Assembly (NCBI GenBank): GCA_035529315.1
Contig: DATKWZ010000034.1
Coordinates: forward strand, 1 to 64,000
Origin: Anaerolineae bacterium
Lineage (GTDB): Bacteria > Desulfobacterota > Desulfobacteria > Desulfobacterales > ETH-SRB1
Length of the DNA: 64,000 bases
Direction: 5' to 3'
The notes beneath the pieces are model-generated. The model worked only from the letters and a program-made list of their open reading frames with translations, had not been told where the DNA came from and ran no database searches. The translations under genes were made by a program, and so were the position numbers. Positions 1 through 6,653 of this stretch are shown in pieces (position 1 is the stretch's first letter; the number at the start of each line of letters is the position of its first letter).

Positions 1-58
1 TGCAGCGGTTCCACTCTGATATTAAATCTAGTGTTTGCACTCAGATCCTCTTTAAGGC

Positions 59-123
59 AGCTAACGGCGAAAATAACCGGCCGGCGAGCTTTTCCGCCGG
101 TCGGGTTGATTTTTTTGTTGGGC
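59..123 (-). other. attC: attC recombination site of cassette 2
   Basis: A 65-bp imperfect palindrome lies directly after the stop codon of the 125-634 gene. On the minus strand it starts with R'' box GCCCAAC (123-117) and ends with R' box GTTAGCT (65-59), a near match to GTTRRRY. The inner arms CCGGCCGGCG and CGCCGGTCGG pair with one G-T wobble around a short loop. GCCCAAC is complementary to GTTGGGC at the start of the same cassette (657-651). Confidence 0.85.
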
Positions 124-124
124 T

Positions 125-634
125 TTATCTCACGCCTATTGCACAGGAACCATCTTTACGCAGCCAAATGCCTATAGACAGATTTTGAAAAATATTCCCA
201 ATCATAGTAATACCACCAACTCTTATAGAATTACCCTTTACATCAAATAGTTCGGGTTTCGGAGACTCGGAACATTTTACAAAGTAACCATCAGGAGCAT
301 ATAATTCTGCATCTGCCTTGAATTCATCGCCAACACCGTGGGTTAGTTCGAACATTTCTTTCTTATCAAGGCTACAAATAAATTTGCCTGGCGTATCTCT
401 TATTTCGATGTTAGCTTTTTTTCCTGCTTCAGTGGGAAAAATACGATTACCCTTAACCTTTGCCAAATACGTTCCATCAGAATGATAGATAGGTATTTGT
501 GTTGTAAAGCCAATTCCTTGATCCTGAATTATTTCCATGAGCGGAGTATCTTCATATTTTAAAATAACTGGAACATTAAGGAATGTATTTGTCGCGACTA
601 CGACCTTTGGTGATGATTGAAAAATGAGTTCCAT
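125..634 (-). CDS. Integron cassette 2 protein, unknown function (169 aa)
   Basis: I do not recognise this family. The ATG at 634 is chosen because GGAGG precedes it by a few bases; the frame stays open 12 codons further upstream but has no ribosome site there. The product looks soluble, with no signal peptide or membrane segment. It is rich in short beta-type stretches and glycines, with segments such as YHSDGTYLAKVKG and LYAPDGYFVKC that resemble a repeated strand-turn-strand pattern (inference). The gene fills its cassette, ending two bases before its attC site. It has no visible promoter of its own, so expression would come from an upstream cassette or integron promoter. Unknown products are the norm for chromosomal integron cassettes. 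Confidence 0.75.
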   Translation of the reverse strand: MELIFQSSPKVVVATNTFLNVPVILKYEDTPLMEIIQDQGIGFTTQIPIYHSDGTYLAKVKGNRIFPTEAGKKANIEIRDTPGKFICSLDKKEMFELTHGVGDEFKADAELYAPDGYFVKCSESPKPELFDVKGNSIRVGGITMIGNIFQNLSIGIWLRKDGSCAIGVR

Positions 635-650
635 TTTTTCCTCCATTAAA

Positions 651-719
651 AGCCCAACGCTGGAGTTCACCGGGAGGCGGGCGCTCTTTTCCGCCGATCC
701 GGTGCACGACTTGTTGTGC
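651..719 (-). other. attC: attC recombination site of cassette 1
   Basis: A 69-bp imperfect palindrome follows the stop codon of the 735-1469 gene. On the minus strand it runs from R'' box GCACAAC (719-713) to R' box GTTGGGC (657-651). Arms containing CACCGG and CCGGTG, then GGCGG and CCGCC, fold into the expected stem with unpaired bases on one side. The R'' box is a perfect complement of the attI-side core GTTGTGC at 1496-1490. Confidence 0.88.
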
Positions 720-734
720 CCAGCACTTCATGAG

Positions 735-1469
735 TCACAGTTTATACAGCAAAATTGCAGCTATGACGATGAATGCGACAACCAAAATCCACCGCTGCCA
801 CCTCAGTTCCTTAAGTATAATGTTCATTCTTGCCATGATAGTACCAAGAGGAAATTCATCGACGCGGGGAGACATGGAACCGAAGAGCTCGATATCTCGT
901 TTGTTTCTGAGCCTGTTAAACAGAAGCTGTCCGTGTCGCGAGTTCTGAAGGAAGTCCTCAAAGTACAAGCGTGTCTCTGCCATTTGGTTTTCGCGGTCGG
1001 TAAAGAAGAAGAAATCTTCCTTTTCCTTAAGAAGGCCCTCAGGTATGTCGTGAAGGACCACCAGGTCTCTGAGAATCTTACCGCTCTGACATATGAAGAA
1101 GTGGATAAAGGCGGTTCCGGGGTCTTCTATGACGCGGTCATCCTCGATGTAGTACCAAGCCCATTCCGACACCCAGCCTTCCTTCCCGACTTCCAGGCAC
1201 AACTTGAGGAGATGAAGGAGATAGGTTTCGTCTCGGTTCTGTGTTTCGATCCGGATTTCCTCTCCCCGGCTTTTCACAACCAGTGCTGGTAAGGTAAAAG
1301 ATAGGTCTTCGACTTCGTAGTGATCGTCCTGTCCCAGAATGCCTCTTAGTACTTCAAGAAAGGGGTTTTCGGCAATGAGTCGCTTCTCTTGATTCATTAC
1401 GCGAAGCGACGATTTGCTAATCAGATCCAAATCAACCTGATACGGATGATATGTCTTGAATGTCGGCAT
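735..1469 (-). CDS. Integron cassette 1 protein with C-terminal membrane anchor, unknown function
   Basis: The 244-residue product is in first position in the array, normally the best expressed. Most of it is soluble and acidic. The last ~20 residues form one hydrophobic helix (WILVVAFIVIAAILLYKL) preceded by basic residues, so it looks like a tail-anchored protein with its bulk in the cytoplasm (inference). The ATG at 1469 is preferred over the in-frame GTG at 1475 because AGAGGTG lies at ribosome-binding distance from the ATG and the GTG is part of that site. The gene lies between attI and attC 651-719. I do not recognise the family. A 222-codon open frame on the opposite strand (624-1292) is an antisense shadow. 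Confidence 0.75.
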   Translation of the reverse strand: MPTFKTYHPYQVDLDLISKSSLRVMNQEKRLIAENPFLEVLRGILGQDDHYEVEDLSFTLPALVVKSRGEEIRIETQNRDETYLLHLLKLCLEVGKEGWVSEWAWYYIEDDRVIEDPGTAFIHFFICQSGKILRDLVVLHDIPEGLLKEKEDFFFFTDRENQMAETRLYFEDFLQNSRHGQLLFNRLRNKRDIELFGSMSPRVDEFPLGTIMARMNIILKELRWQRWILVVAFIVIAAILLYKL

Positions 1470-1489
1470 GGTCACCTCTCAAATCTATG

Positions 1490-1496
1490 GCACAAC
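1490..1496 (-). other. attI: attI / first-cassette junction core site
   Basis: Minus-strand GTTGTGC sits 20 bases upstream of the first cassette gene and matches the attC R'' box at 713-719 by perfect complementarity. It therefore marks where cassette 1 was joined. attI proper extends toward intI, into roughly 1497-1600. Confidence 0.75.
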
Positions 1497-1506
1497 ATTT
1501 ACATAT

Positions 1507-1562
1507 AAGGCAAATTTGCCTGATATCCTGATATTGAACAGACAAACAGGCAAATTTGCTTG
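1507..1562. promoter_or_regulatory. Paired 16-bp palindromes in attI/intI promoter region
   Basis: Two near-identical palindromes occur at 1507-1522 and 1547-1562. Both fit CAGGCAAATTTGCCTG with one mismatch each. Their centres are 40 bp apart, about four helical turns, so they would lie on the same DNA face. The second overlaps the proposed -35 of intI. They could be operators for a dimeric repressor (LexA controls intI in other bacteria, but I cannot match this to a known LexA box) or accessory integrase sites. Confidence 0.6.
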
Positions 1563-1589
1563 TTTTCAATATTCAATATAGTGTATTCT
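1560..1589 (+). promoter_or_regulatory. Possible intI promoter
   Basis: TTGTTT (1560-1565) and TATTCT (1584-1589) are spaced by 18 bp and would start a transcript about 30 bases before the intI ATG. GGAAG precedes the ATG at 1628. The match to consensus is moderate. I found no convincing Pc promoter on the minus strand. Confidence 0.35.
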
Positions 1590-1627
1590 CTCTAACCATG
1601 AAAAAACGATAAAACAGGAAGAAAGCT

Positions 1628-2599
1628 ATGTCAAGTAAAAGTAATATTCTGAATGATATGCGCGATGTAATGCGGCGCCGACACTATTCGATTCGCACGG
1701 AGCGAAGCTACTGCGATTGGGTAAAACGCTTTGTCCTTCATTTCAATATGAAGTCGCGCGATGACCTGAGTGATGGAGAAAAGAAGATCGAAACGTATCT
1801 GACGTTTTTAGCTCGCGATAGGAATGTGGCGCCATCGACACAGAATCAGGCGTTGAATGCGCTGGTCTTTTTCTACAAACATGTACTCAAACAACCACTG
1901 GACGAGAAAATCAACGCTGAAAGGGCGATCAGGAAGATCAGGATTCCTGTTGTCTTGACAAGGGATGAGACGAAGCGGATCATTGGTGCGATGACCGGAA
2001 TTCATCAGCTTGTTGTCAAACTGTTGTACGGTTCGGGGTTGCGCATCATCGAATGCCTGAGGCTGAGGGTGCATGATATTGACTTTGATATGAAGGCGCT
2101 GACAGTTCGTAGCGGTAAAGGGGACAAAGACAGAGTCACGACATTACCACCCAGTCTCCAAGCGGCGCTGGAGACGCATTTGATGCGTGTCAGAATCGTT
2201 CACGAAGGAGATATTGCCAACGGATACGGCGAAGTCTATCTGCCCCACGCTCTTGCCAGAAAATACACCAATGCCGCAAGACAGTGGCAATGGCAGTACG
2301 TTTTCCCCGCTCAAAAACTGTCAACTGACCCGCGCACGGGCATCGTCCGGCGCCATCATCTGGATCCCAGTCCCATCAACAAGGCAATCGCCAATGCTGT
2401 GCGGACCGCCGACGTCCAAAAGCGGGTTAGTGCGCACACGTTTCGCCATTCATTTGCGACGGATTTGCTCCGGCGAGGTACAGACATCCGTACGATCCAG
2501 AGTTTGCTGGGCCACAAAGATGTGCAGACGACAATGATCTACACACACGTTCTACAGCAAGGTGGCGAAGGCGTGATCAGCCCGCTTGAAGACCTTTGA
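1628..2599 (+). CDS. intI: Integron integrase (tyrosine recombinase)
   Basis: The 323-residue enzyme recombines attI with attC to insert or excise cassettes. An N-terminal SAM-like core-binding domain (about 5-95) contains the [17 protein letters not shown] segment. The catalytic domain has the Arg of GSGLRIIE (~140), HTFRH (~273-277), GHKD and the nucleophile Tyr in TTMIYTHV (~305). The stretch with WQWQYVFPA and VRRHHLDPS (~220-250) is the extra IntI-specific region absent from XerC/XerD, which identifies it as an integron integrase. The length is near IntI1 (337 aa). It is divergent from the cassette array and ends 75 bases before the purN stop. Paired palindromes upstream suggest regulated expression. 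Confidence 0.95.
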   Translation: MSSKSNILNDMRDVMRRRHYSIRTERSYCDWVKRFVLHFNMKSRDDLSDGEKKIETYLTFLARDRNVAPSTQNQALNALVFFYKHVLKQPLDEKINAERAIRKIRIPVVLTRDETKRIIGAMTGIHQLVVKLLYGSGLRIIECLRLRVHDIDFDMKALTVRSGKGDKDRVTTLPPSLQAALETHLMRVRIVHEGDIANGYGEVYLPHALARKYTNAARQWQWQYVFPAQKLSTDPRTGIVRRHHLDPSPINKAIANAVRTADVQKRVSAHTFRHSFATDLLRRGTDIRTIQSLLGHKDVQTTMIYTHVLQQGGEGVISPLEDL

Positions 2600-2674
2600 T
2601 CTTTGAAGGTCGCGCAAGGTTTCTTAAATGGTTGTTAAAAAACAGGGCAGGGGACGGCCCAGGATTGTCCCTTT

Positions 2675-3502
2675 TCATAACCGGGGTGATGCGTGTTGAA
2701 GGCTTGCCGGTTGTGCAATTTTTACCACGGTTCGTTGCAGTATTTTGCCGTTTTTAAGTTTATATGACATTTTTACGGTTTGCAGGCGGCCCTGTGCGAA
2801 TAGTTGAACGCATTCAGGGTAGAGTTCCCACTCCAATTTCAGGCCCTTTTCCTTGATTGAATCCAACGTATCGTCCTCCTTGATCTGAAATGCCTTCTGA
2901 CCTATTATGGGCCCGGAGTCTTCGCCATAATCGACAAAGTGTACTGTGCAGCCTCCGACTTTGCATCCATACCTGAATGTATCGCCATATCCATCGACTC
3001 CAGGAAAGGACGGAAGCAGGGCAGGGTGGATATTCATGATGCGCTGAACACCTGGATCAGTATTTACCCTGTTAATGAAATATGGGGTAAAATTTCTCAT
3101 AAAACCGGCTAAAACAAGAAGGTCAAATGGATAAGATTTCATTTCTTCAAGAAGCTTTGCCTCGGCAACAGCCCTTGTAATAATAAAGGATTTTACCTTT
3201 TCAACGGCTGCATTATCTGAAAACAGATGCTGTTTGGAAAGTATATCATCCAGATCAAAATCATCCGGCAGGATAACCTGCTCAGGCTCTTTCTTATAAT
3301 CTAGTATTATCGATTTGTAGTTAACAACAAATGTAGGAATTTTGTGTTTAAGACCCCTTTCAAGCCCTCGCGCTTCAGGGTTATCCGATCCCACAAACAC
3401 CATTTTTCCATCTATCCTGCCTGATTCGCATGCATCAATAATGGCCTGAAGGTTTGTGCCACCTCCTGAGATTAGAGCGCCGATACTTATTTTTTTGCCC
3501 AT
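2675..3502 (-). CDS. purN: Phosphoribosylglycinamide formyltransferase, with an insertion
   Basis: It transfers a formyl group from 10-formyl-THF to glycinamide ribonucleotide in purine synthesis (cytoplasm). Family marks are the N-terminal SGGGTNLQAI loop, the catalytic NIHPALLPSF (Asn, His), and HFVDYGEDSGPII with the conserved Asp. At 275 residues it is about 60 longer than E. coli PurN. Most of the excess lies at residues ~65-105, between the VVNYKS segment and the conserved LLVLAGFMR strand, plus a short C-terminal tail. GGAGG precedes the ATG. It is convergent with intI and unrelated to the integron. It may be single: trxA on the other side is divergent. Confidence 0.9.
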   Translation of the reverse strand: MGKKISIGALISGGGTNLQAIIDACESGRIDGKMVFVGSDNPEARGLERGLKHKIPTFVVNYKSIILDYKKEPEQVILPDDFDLDDILSKQHLFSDNAAVEKVKSFIITRAVAEAKLLEEMKSYPFDLLVLAGFMRNFTPYFINRVNTDPGVQRIMNIHPALLPSFPGVDGYGDTFRYGCKVGGCTVHFVDYGEDSGPIIGQKAFQIKEDDTLDSIKEKGLKLEWELYPECVQLFAQGRLQTVKMSYKLKNGKILQRTVVKIAQPASLQHASPRL

Positions 3503-3627
3503 TTATTATTTTCCTCCTTGAACCGCAATAGCGATTATGTAACAAAACCGATTTCATGTGTCAATTGTAAGGATTTTTCCGATTGGAAATCCATAAATAT
3601 TGACAATGATTATTTATATTACTATAT

Positions 3628-3656
3628 TTGACTTTATTGTTGAGATACCTTATTAT
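3628..3656 (+). promoter_or_regulatory. Sigma-70-type promoter of trxA-trxB
   Basis: TTGACT (3628-3633), a 17-bp AT-rich spacer and TATTAT (3651-3656) give a near-consensus promoter. The start point would be near 3663, about 34 bases before the trxA ATG. Confidence 0.7.
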
Positions 3657-3696
3657 ATTTTTTTTGTAACTACACAAATAAAAAGGATATGTTATT

Positions 3697-4023
3697 ATGG
3701 CAGCAAATATTGTAGAAGTTAACGATGACAGTTTTGATGCCGAGGTATTAGCGGCGGATAAACCCGTGCTGGTAGATTTCTGGGCTCCGTGGTGCGGGCC
3801 ATGCAGGGCGATCGGTCCGGTAATTAATGAGATATCAGGTTTTTTCGGCGAGCAGGTCAAATTTGTAAAATTCAATGTTGATGACAATCCTGCCACACCT
3901 GGAAAATACGGTATCAGATCAATACCAACATTAATGTTTTTCAAACAGGGTAATGTTGTTGATCAGGTAATAGGTATAGTTGCGAAAGCAAAACTTGAAG
4001 AAATTATAAATAAAATACTGTAG
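3697..4023 (+). CDS. trxA: Thioredoxin
   Basis: A 108-residue cytoplasmic disulfide reductant. The active site WCGPC is at residues 32-36, inside the usual FWAPWCGPC context. The cis-proline motif SIPTLMFF follows, and the length is normal. AAGGA lies ~10 bases before the ATG. A strong promoter precedes it and trxB follows after only 11 bases, so thioredoxin and its reductase are co-transcribed. Confidence 0.95.
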   Translation: MAANIVEVNDDSFDAEVLAADKPVLVDFWAPWCGPCRAIGPVINEISGFFGEQVKFVKFNVDDNPATPGKYGIRSIPTLMFFKQGNVVDQVIGIVAKAKLEEIINKIL

Positions 4024-4034
4024 GAAATTTTGTG

Positions 4035-4964
4035 ATGAAAAAGGCTGATTTCGACCTTGTAATAATCGGCGGTGGTCCCGCGGGGCTGACCGCCGGTCTT
4101 TATGCGGCACGAGCCAGGTTAAATGTTATCCTGGTTGAGAAGGCCATTCCGGGCGGACAGGTTATTACAACCGACTGGATCGAAAATTATCCGGGTTTTC
4201 CCAAAGGTCTTAGCGGAGCCGATCTGATCCAAAATATAACACAGCAAACAAAGCGGTTTGATCTTAATATTGAAAACAATGAAGTAATTTCAATCGATTG
4301 TTCTGGAAATATCAAGGAAGTCAGGCTTTCCGATAGAACCATTACCGCTTATACAATTATCATAGCCACAGGGGCTTCCCCAAGAAAACTGGGTGTTCCC
4401 GGTGAAGATAGATTTTATGGCAAAGGGGTATCATTTTGCGCTACTTGTGACGGGCCGTTCTATAAAGACCTTGTAGTCGCTGCAATTGGAGGAGGAAATA
4501 CCGCGGTGCAGGAAAGCTTATTTCTTACGAAATTTGCCAGCAAGGTATATCTTATTCATCGAAGGGACGAACTCAGGGCAACGAAGATTTTGCAGGAACG
4601 TGCTTTTGCCAACAACAAGATAGAAATTGTCTGGGATTCAATAATAACAAGCATTAACGGCGGCTTAACCAATGTCGAAAATATTACGGTAAAAAATGTT
4701 AAAACAAATGACTCAAAAAAGTTGCAGGTTGATGGATGCTTTGTCTGGACAGGCATACATCCAAACACCGGATTTTTAGGCGGCTGTGTCAGGTTGGATG
4801 AGTCCGGATTTGTTATAGCCGATTCAAACATGGAGACTTCGCTGCCTGGAGTATTTGTTGCAGGAGATGTACGCAACACTCCGCTGCGACAAATTGTAAC
4901 AGCAGCAGGTGATGCTGCAATTGCGGCATTTTCAGCCGAGCATTATATAGCAAATATAAAATGA
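4035..4964 (+). CDS. trxB: Thioredoxin reductase
   Basis: An NADPH-dependent flavoprotein that reduces the adjacent thioredoxin. The FAD-binding GGGPAG is at residues 12-17, the redox pair CATC at 135-138, and the NADPH motif GGGNTA at ~152-157. The C-terminal FVAGDVR motif contacts FAD. The 309-residue length is standard. ATG 4035 is chosen over the in-frame GTG at 4032 because of the spacing from TAGGA at 4021. It forms an operon with trxA. Confidence 0.95.
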   Translation: MKKADFDLVIIGGGPAGLTAGLYAARARLNVILVEKAIPGGQVITTDWIENYPGFPKGLSGADLIQNITQQTKRFDLNIENNEVISIDCSGNIKEVRLSDRTITAYTIIIATGASPRKLGVPGEDRFYGKGVSFCATCDGPFYKDLVVAAIGGGNTAVQESLFLTKFASKVYLIHRRDELRATKILQERAFANNKIEIVWDSIITSINGGLTNVENITVKNVKTNDSKKLQVDGCFVWTGIHPNTGFLGGCVRLDESGFVIADSNMETSLPGVFVAGDVRNTPLRQIVTAAGDAAIAAFSAEHYIANIK

Positions 4965-5061
4965 AACGTAATGCTTTAGCCATTTGAAAAAAATCAGACA
5001 GGATAACAGGACAAACAAGATTAAATCTCATTTTAGCAATCCAGTAAATCATAAAAAATCA

Positions 5062-5163
5062 TAGTCCGAGGAAGGTGTACAAACAAATAAAAGACAAAGA
5101 ATTGACCTAAAAATCATCGGTTATGCTTATAGAGTTTACAATCTGAATGAGTTGTGGTTTTAA
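5062..5163 (+). pseudogene. Possible remnant of a GxxExxY-family gene
   Basis: The gap 4965-5316 has no intact gene. The frame from 5065 to a TAA at 5161 encodes a stretch containing IDLKIIGYAYRVYN, which resembles the N-terminus of GxxExxY-family proteins (K-I-I-G-x-A-x-x-V-Y/H-N). It is followed by NELWF, then a stop and no recognisable continuation. This looks like a decayed copy. The rest of the gap carries AT-rich text with repeated ATCCTG-type segments (5225-5285). Confidence 0.35.
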
Positions 5164-5316
5164 GATTTAACTATTAATTTTGGTAAACGGAAAGTTGAAA
5201 TCAAACGTAAAGTAAAGGATTTTAACGGGGATTTACAGGATAAGTTTTGATGTTTTAATCCTGAACATTCTGTTAATCCTGTCAAAAAGTCTCTTTAAAA
5301 GGCCTAAATTATTATA

Positions 5317-5970
5317 ATGAAACGTATATTAATATTTTGTCTAATTTCTTTTTTTGTTTTTTCCAGTTGCGCGTGGTTTGAAAAAAAGGAAGAAAAACCG
5401 GCCCAGGAGCTTGCAAGCAATGGAATGGATGATTTCAAAAGTGGAAATTATAAAAAAGCGATTGAATCATTTGAAAAGTTAAAAGACTGGTATCCTTTCA
5501 GTAAATTTGCGATCCTTGCGGAACTGAAAATTGCCGACGCTTATTACTGTTTAAAGGAATATGAAGATGCTATTTTTGCTTATGAGGAGTTTGAAAATCT
5601 TCATCCCAATAACGAGGCCATACCTTATATAATATACCGGATCGGGCTGTGTTATTTTGAACAGGTGAGCACGCCGGACAGGGATCAGAGTTCGGCGGAA
5701 AAGGCAAAATCCACATTTATACGTCTGATAAAGCAGTTCCCGCGTGATAAATACGCTCATATGGGAAAAGCATATATTGAGAAATGCGATAAAAGCCTTG
5801 CCGAAGGTGTGTTCGGGGTAGGGTTGTATTATTATCAGAGCAAACACTACAAGGGGGCGCTGGCCAGATTCAAGTCGGTTATATCCGATTACCCTGATGT
5901 TGGGGTGCATTATAAGGCGCTTCAATATATCGCTCAATGTGAAGCATTGATAGAAGAAAATAACAAATAA
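5317..5970 (+). CDS. bamD: Outer membrane assembly lipoprotein BamD
   Basis: A periplasmic lipoprotein of the BAM complex that folds beta-barrel proteins into the outer membrane. A lipoprotein signal ends at FSSC (Cys18). Tetratricopeptide-like repeats fill residues ~33-210, with the typical DFKSGNYKKAIESFEKL and KYAHMGKAYIEKC segments. At 217 residues it is slightly shorter than E. coli BamD (245). It is followed after 11 bases by the DUF523 gene, so the two are probably co-transcribed. I see no strong promoter directly upstream. Confidence 0.9.
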   Translation: MKRILIFCLISFFVFSSCAWFEKKEEKPAQELASNGMDDFKSGNYKKAIESFEKLKDWYPFSKFAILAELKIADAYYCLKEYEDAIFAYEEFENLHPNNEAIPYIIYRIGLCYFEQVSTPDRDQSSAEKAKSTFIRLIKQFPRDKYAHMGKAYIEKCDKSLAEGVFGVGLYYYQSKHYKGALARFKSVISDYPDVGVHYKALQYIAQCEALIEENNK

Positions 5971-5981
5971 AGGACATGTTA

Positions 5982-6653
5982 ATGGTAGCTGCAAGCGCAT
6001 GTCTGCTTGGTTACAACTGCAGATATGATGGGAAAAGCAAAAAAAGTGCCATTGTCTTTAAGCATCTGGCAATGGAAAGTATTCTGCCAATCTGTCCTGA
6101 ACAGTTAGGAGGGCTTGCAACCCCGAGAGATCCGTCCAGACTTGTTGACGGAGATGGTTTTGATGTGTTGGATGGAAATGCAAGAGTCGTAAACATTCAT
6201 GGAATAGACAATACAAAGGCTTTTATTGATGGAGCCTATGCTGCTTTGAATCAGATAAAAGTGCATAATGTTAAATTTTGTTTTTTAAAAGATAAAAGCC
6301 CTTCGTGAGGGGTGGGTATGTGGGAGCGGTCGCGTCCTGAGATGTCGGGCAGCACGGAATCAAACAATATAACCGGAGTTGCGGCAGCTCTTTTAATTCG
6401 GCAAGGAATAAAGATTGAAGAAATAAGCTGTATTTTAAATCAAGAAAATGGAGAAACAATCATGTCTAAAATGTGTGAAATATGCGGGAAAAAACCTTTA
6501 GTAGGAAATAATGTAAGTCATGCCCATAATTTGACAAAGCGGTATTTTAACCCAAACCTTCAAAAGGTAAGAGCATTATATAACGGGAAGGTAAAAAAAA
6601 TGGTCGTGTGTACAAGCTGTATAAAGTCAGGTCTGGTTGTCAAGGCTCCTTAA
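5982..6653 (+). CDS. DUF523 protein with probable selenocysteine (UGA at 6306), open into L28
   Basis: DUF523 is a small conserved family of unknown function. The start [19 protein letters not shown], then CPEQLGG (~38), DVLDG and KDKSPS match it. The family's next residue is Cys (SPSCG). Here that codon is TGA (6306-6308), and the same frame continues with GVGM and the conserved [13 protein letters not shown]. The family is thus intact on both sides of the UGA. A hairpin with a GGUC apical loop starts 12-13 bases after it (6321-6339). I read residue 109 as selenocysteine. The frame has no stop before rpmB, so full read-through gives 223 residues ending in all of L28. DUF523 alone ends near residue 160. 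ATG 5982 is preferred over 5976, which is too close to AGGA. Termination at the UGA would yield a 108-residue product. Confidence 0.75.
6321..6339 (+). promoter_or_regulatory. Candidate bacterial SECIS hairpin
   Basis: Downstream of UGA 6306-6308, GGGAGC (6322-6327) pairs with GC...TCCT (6332-6338, one bulged G at 6334) around the loop GGTC (6328-6331). A further U-G pair closes the base. GGUC is the apical loop of the E. coli fdhF SECIS read by SelB, and the stem begins 12-13 bases after the UGA, close to fdhF. The bulge is on the 3' side, unlike fdhF. Confidence 0.6.
6462..6653 (+). CDS. rpmB: 50S ribosomal protein L28
   Basis: A 63-residue large-subunit protein of the zinc-binding type: CEICG near the N-terminus and CTSCIKSG near the C-terminus form a four-Cys site. 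[12 protein letters not shown] and NLQKVRA are family signatures. GGAG lies ~8 bases before the ATG, so it can be initiated independently. It lies in the same reading frame as the upstream DUF523 gene with no intervening stop. Its end overlaps the end of the convergent rsh gene by four bases. Confidence 0.92.
   Translation: MSKMCEICGKKPLVGNNVSHAHNLTKRYFNPNLQKVRALYNGKVKKMVVCTSCIKSGLVVKAP

Larger units (their letters stand above)
1..2599. mobile_element. Chromosomal integron, integrase end with two complete cassettes
   Basis: An IntI-type integrase (1628-2599, plus) faces away from an array of minus-strand cassettes, the usual integron layout. Reading the minus strand leftward from the attI junction (1490-1496): cassette 1 is the gene at 735-1469 plus attC 651-719, and cassette 2 is the gene at 125-634 plus attC 59-123. 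The first bases of each cassette are the exact reverse complement of the R'' box of its own attC: GTTGTGC pairs with GCACAAC in cassette 1, and GTTGGGC with GCCCAAC in cassette 2. This is what cassette insertion predicts. A third cassette begins at about base 64 and runs off the left edge. Array length cannot be judged. Confidence 0.9.

Noticed and set aside
624-1292. Long plus-strand open frame (222 codons)
   Set aside because: It is antisense to the first cassette gene, has no ribosome site, and crosses the attC site. The cassette structure supports the minus-strand gene.
2651-2675. Terminator after intI (GGGAC...GTCCC TTTT)
   Set aside because: The stem is only five base pairs with an 11-base loop, too weak to call.
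5976-6308. DUF523 as a truncated gene or pseudogene ending at the TGA
   Set aside because: The downstream frame keeps the family's conserved C-terminal part, and the TGA replaces exactly one conserved Cys with a SECIS-like hairpin after it. Recoding explains this better, though it is not proven.
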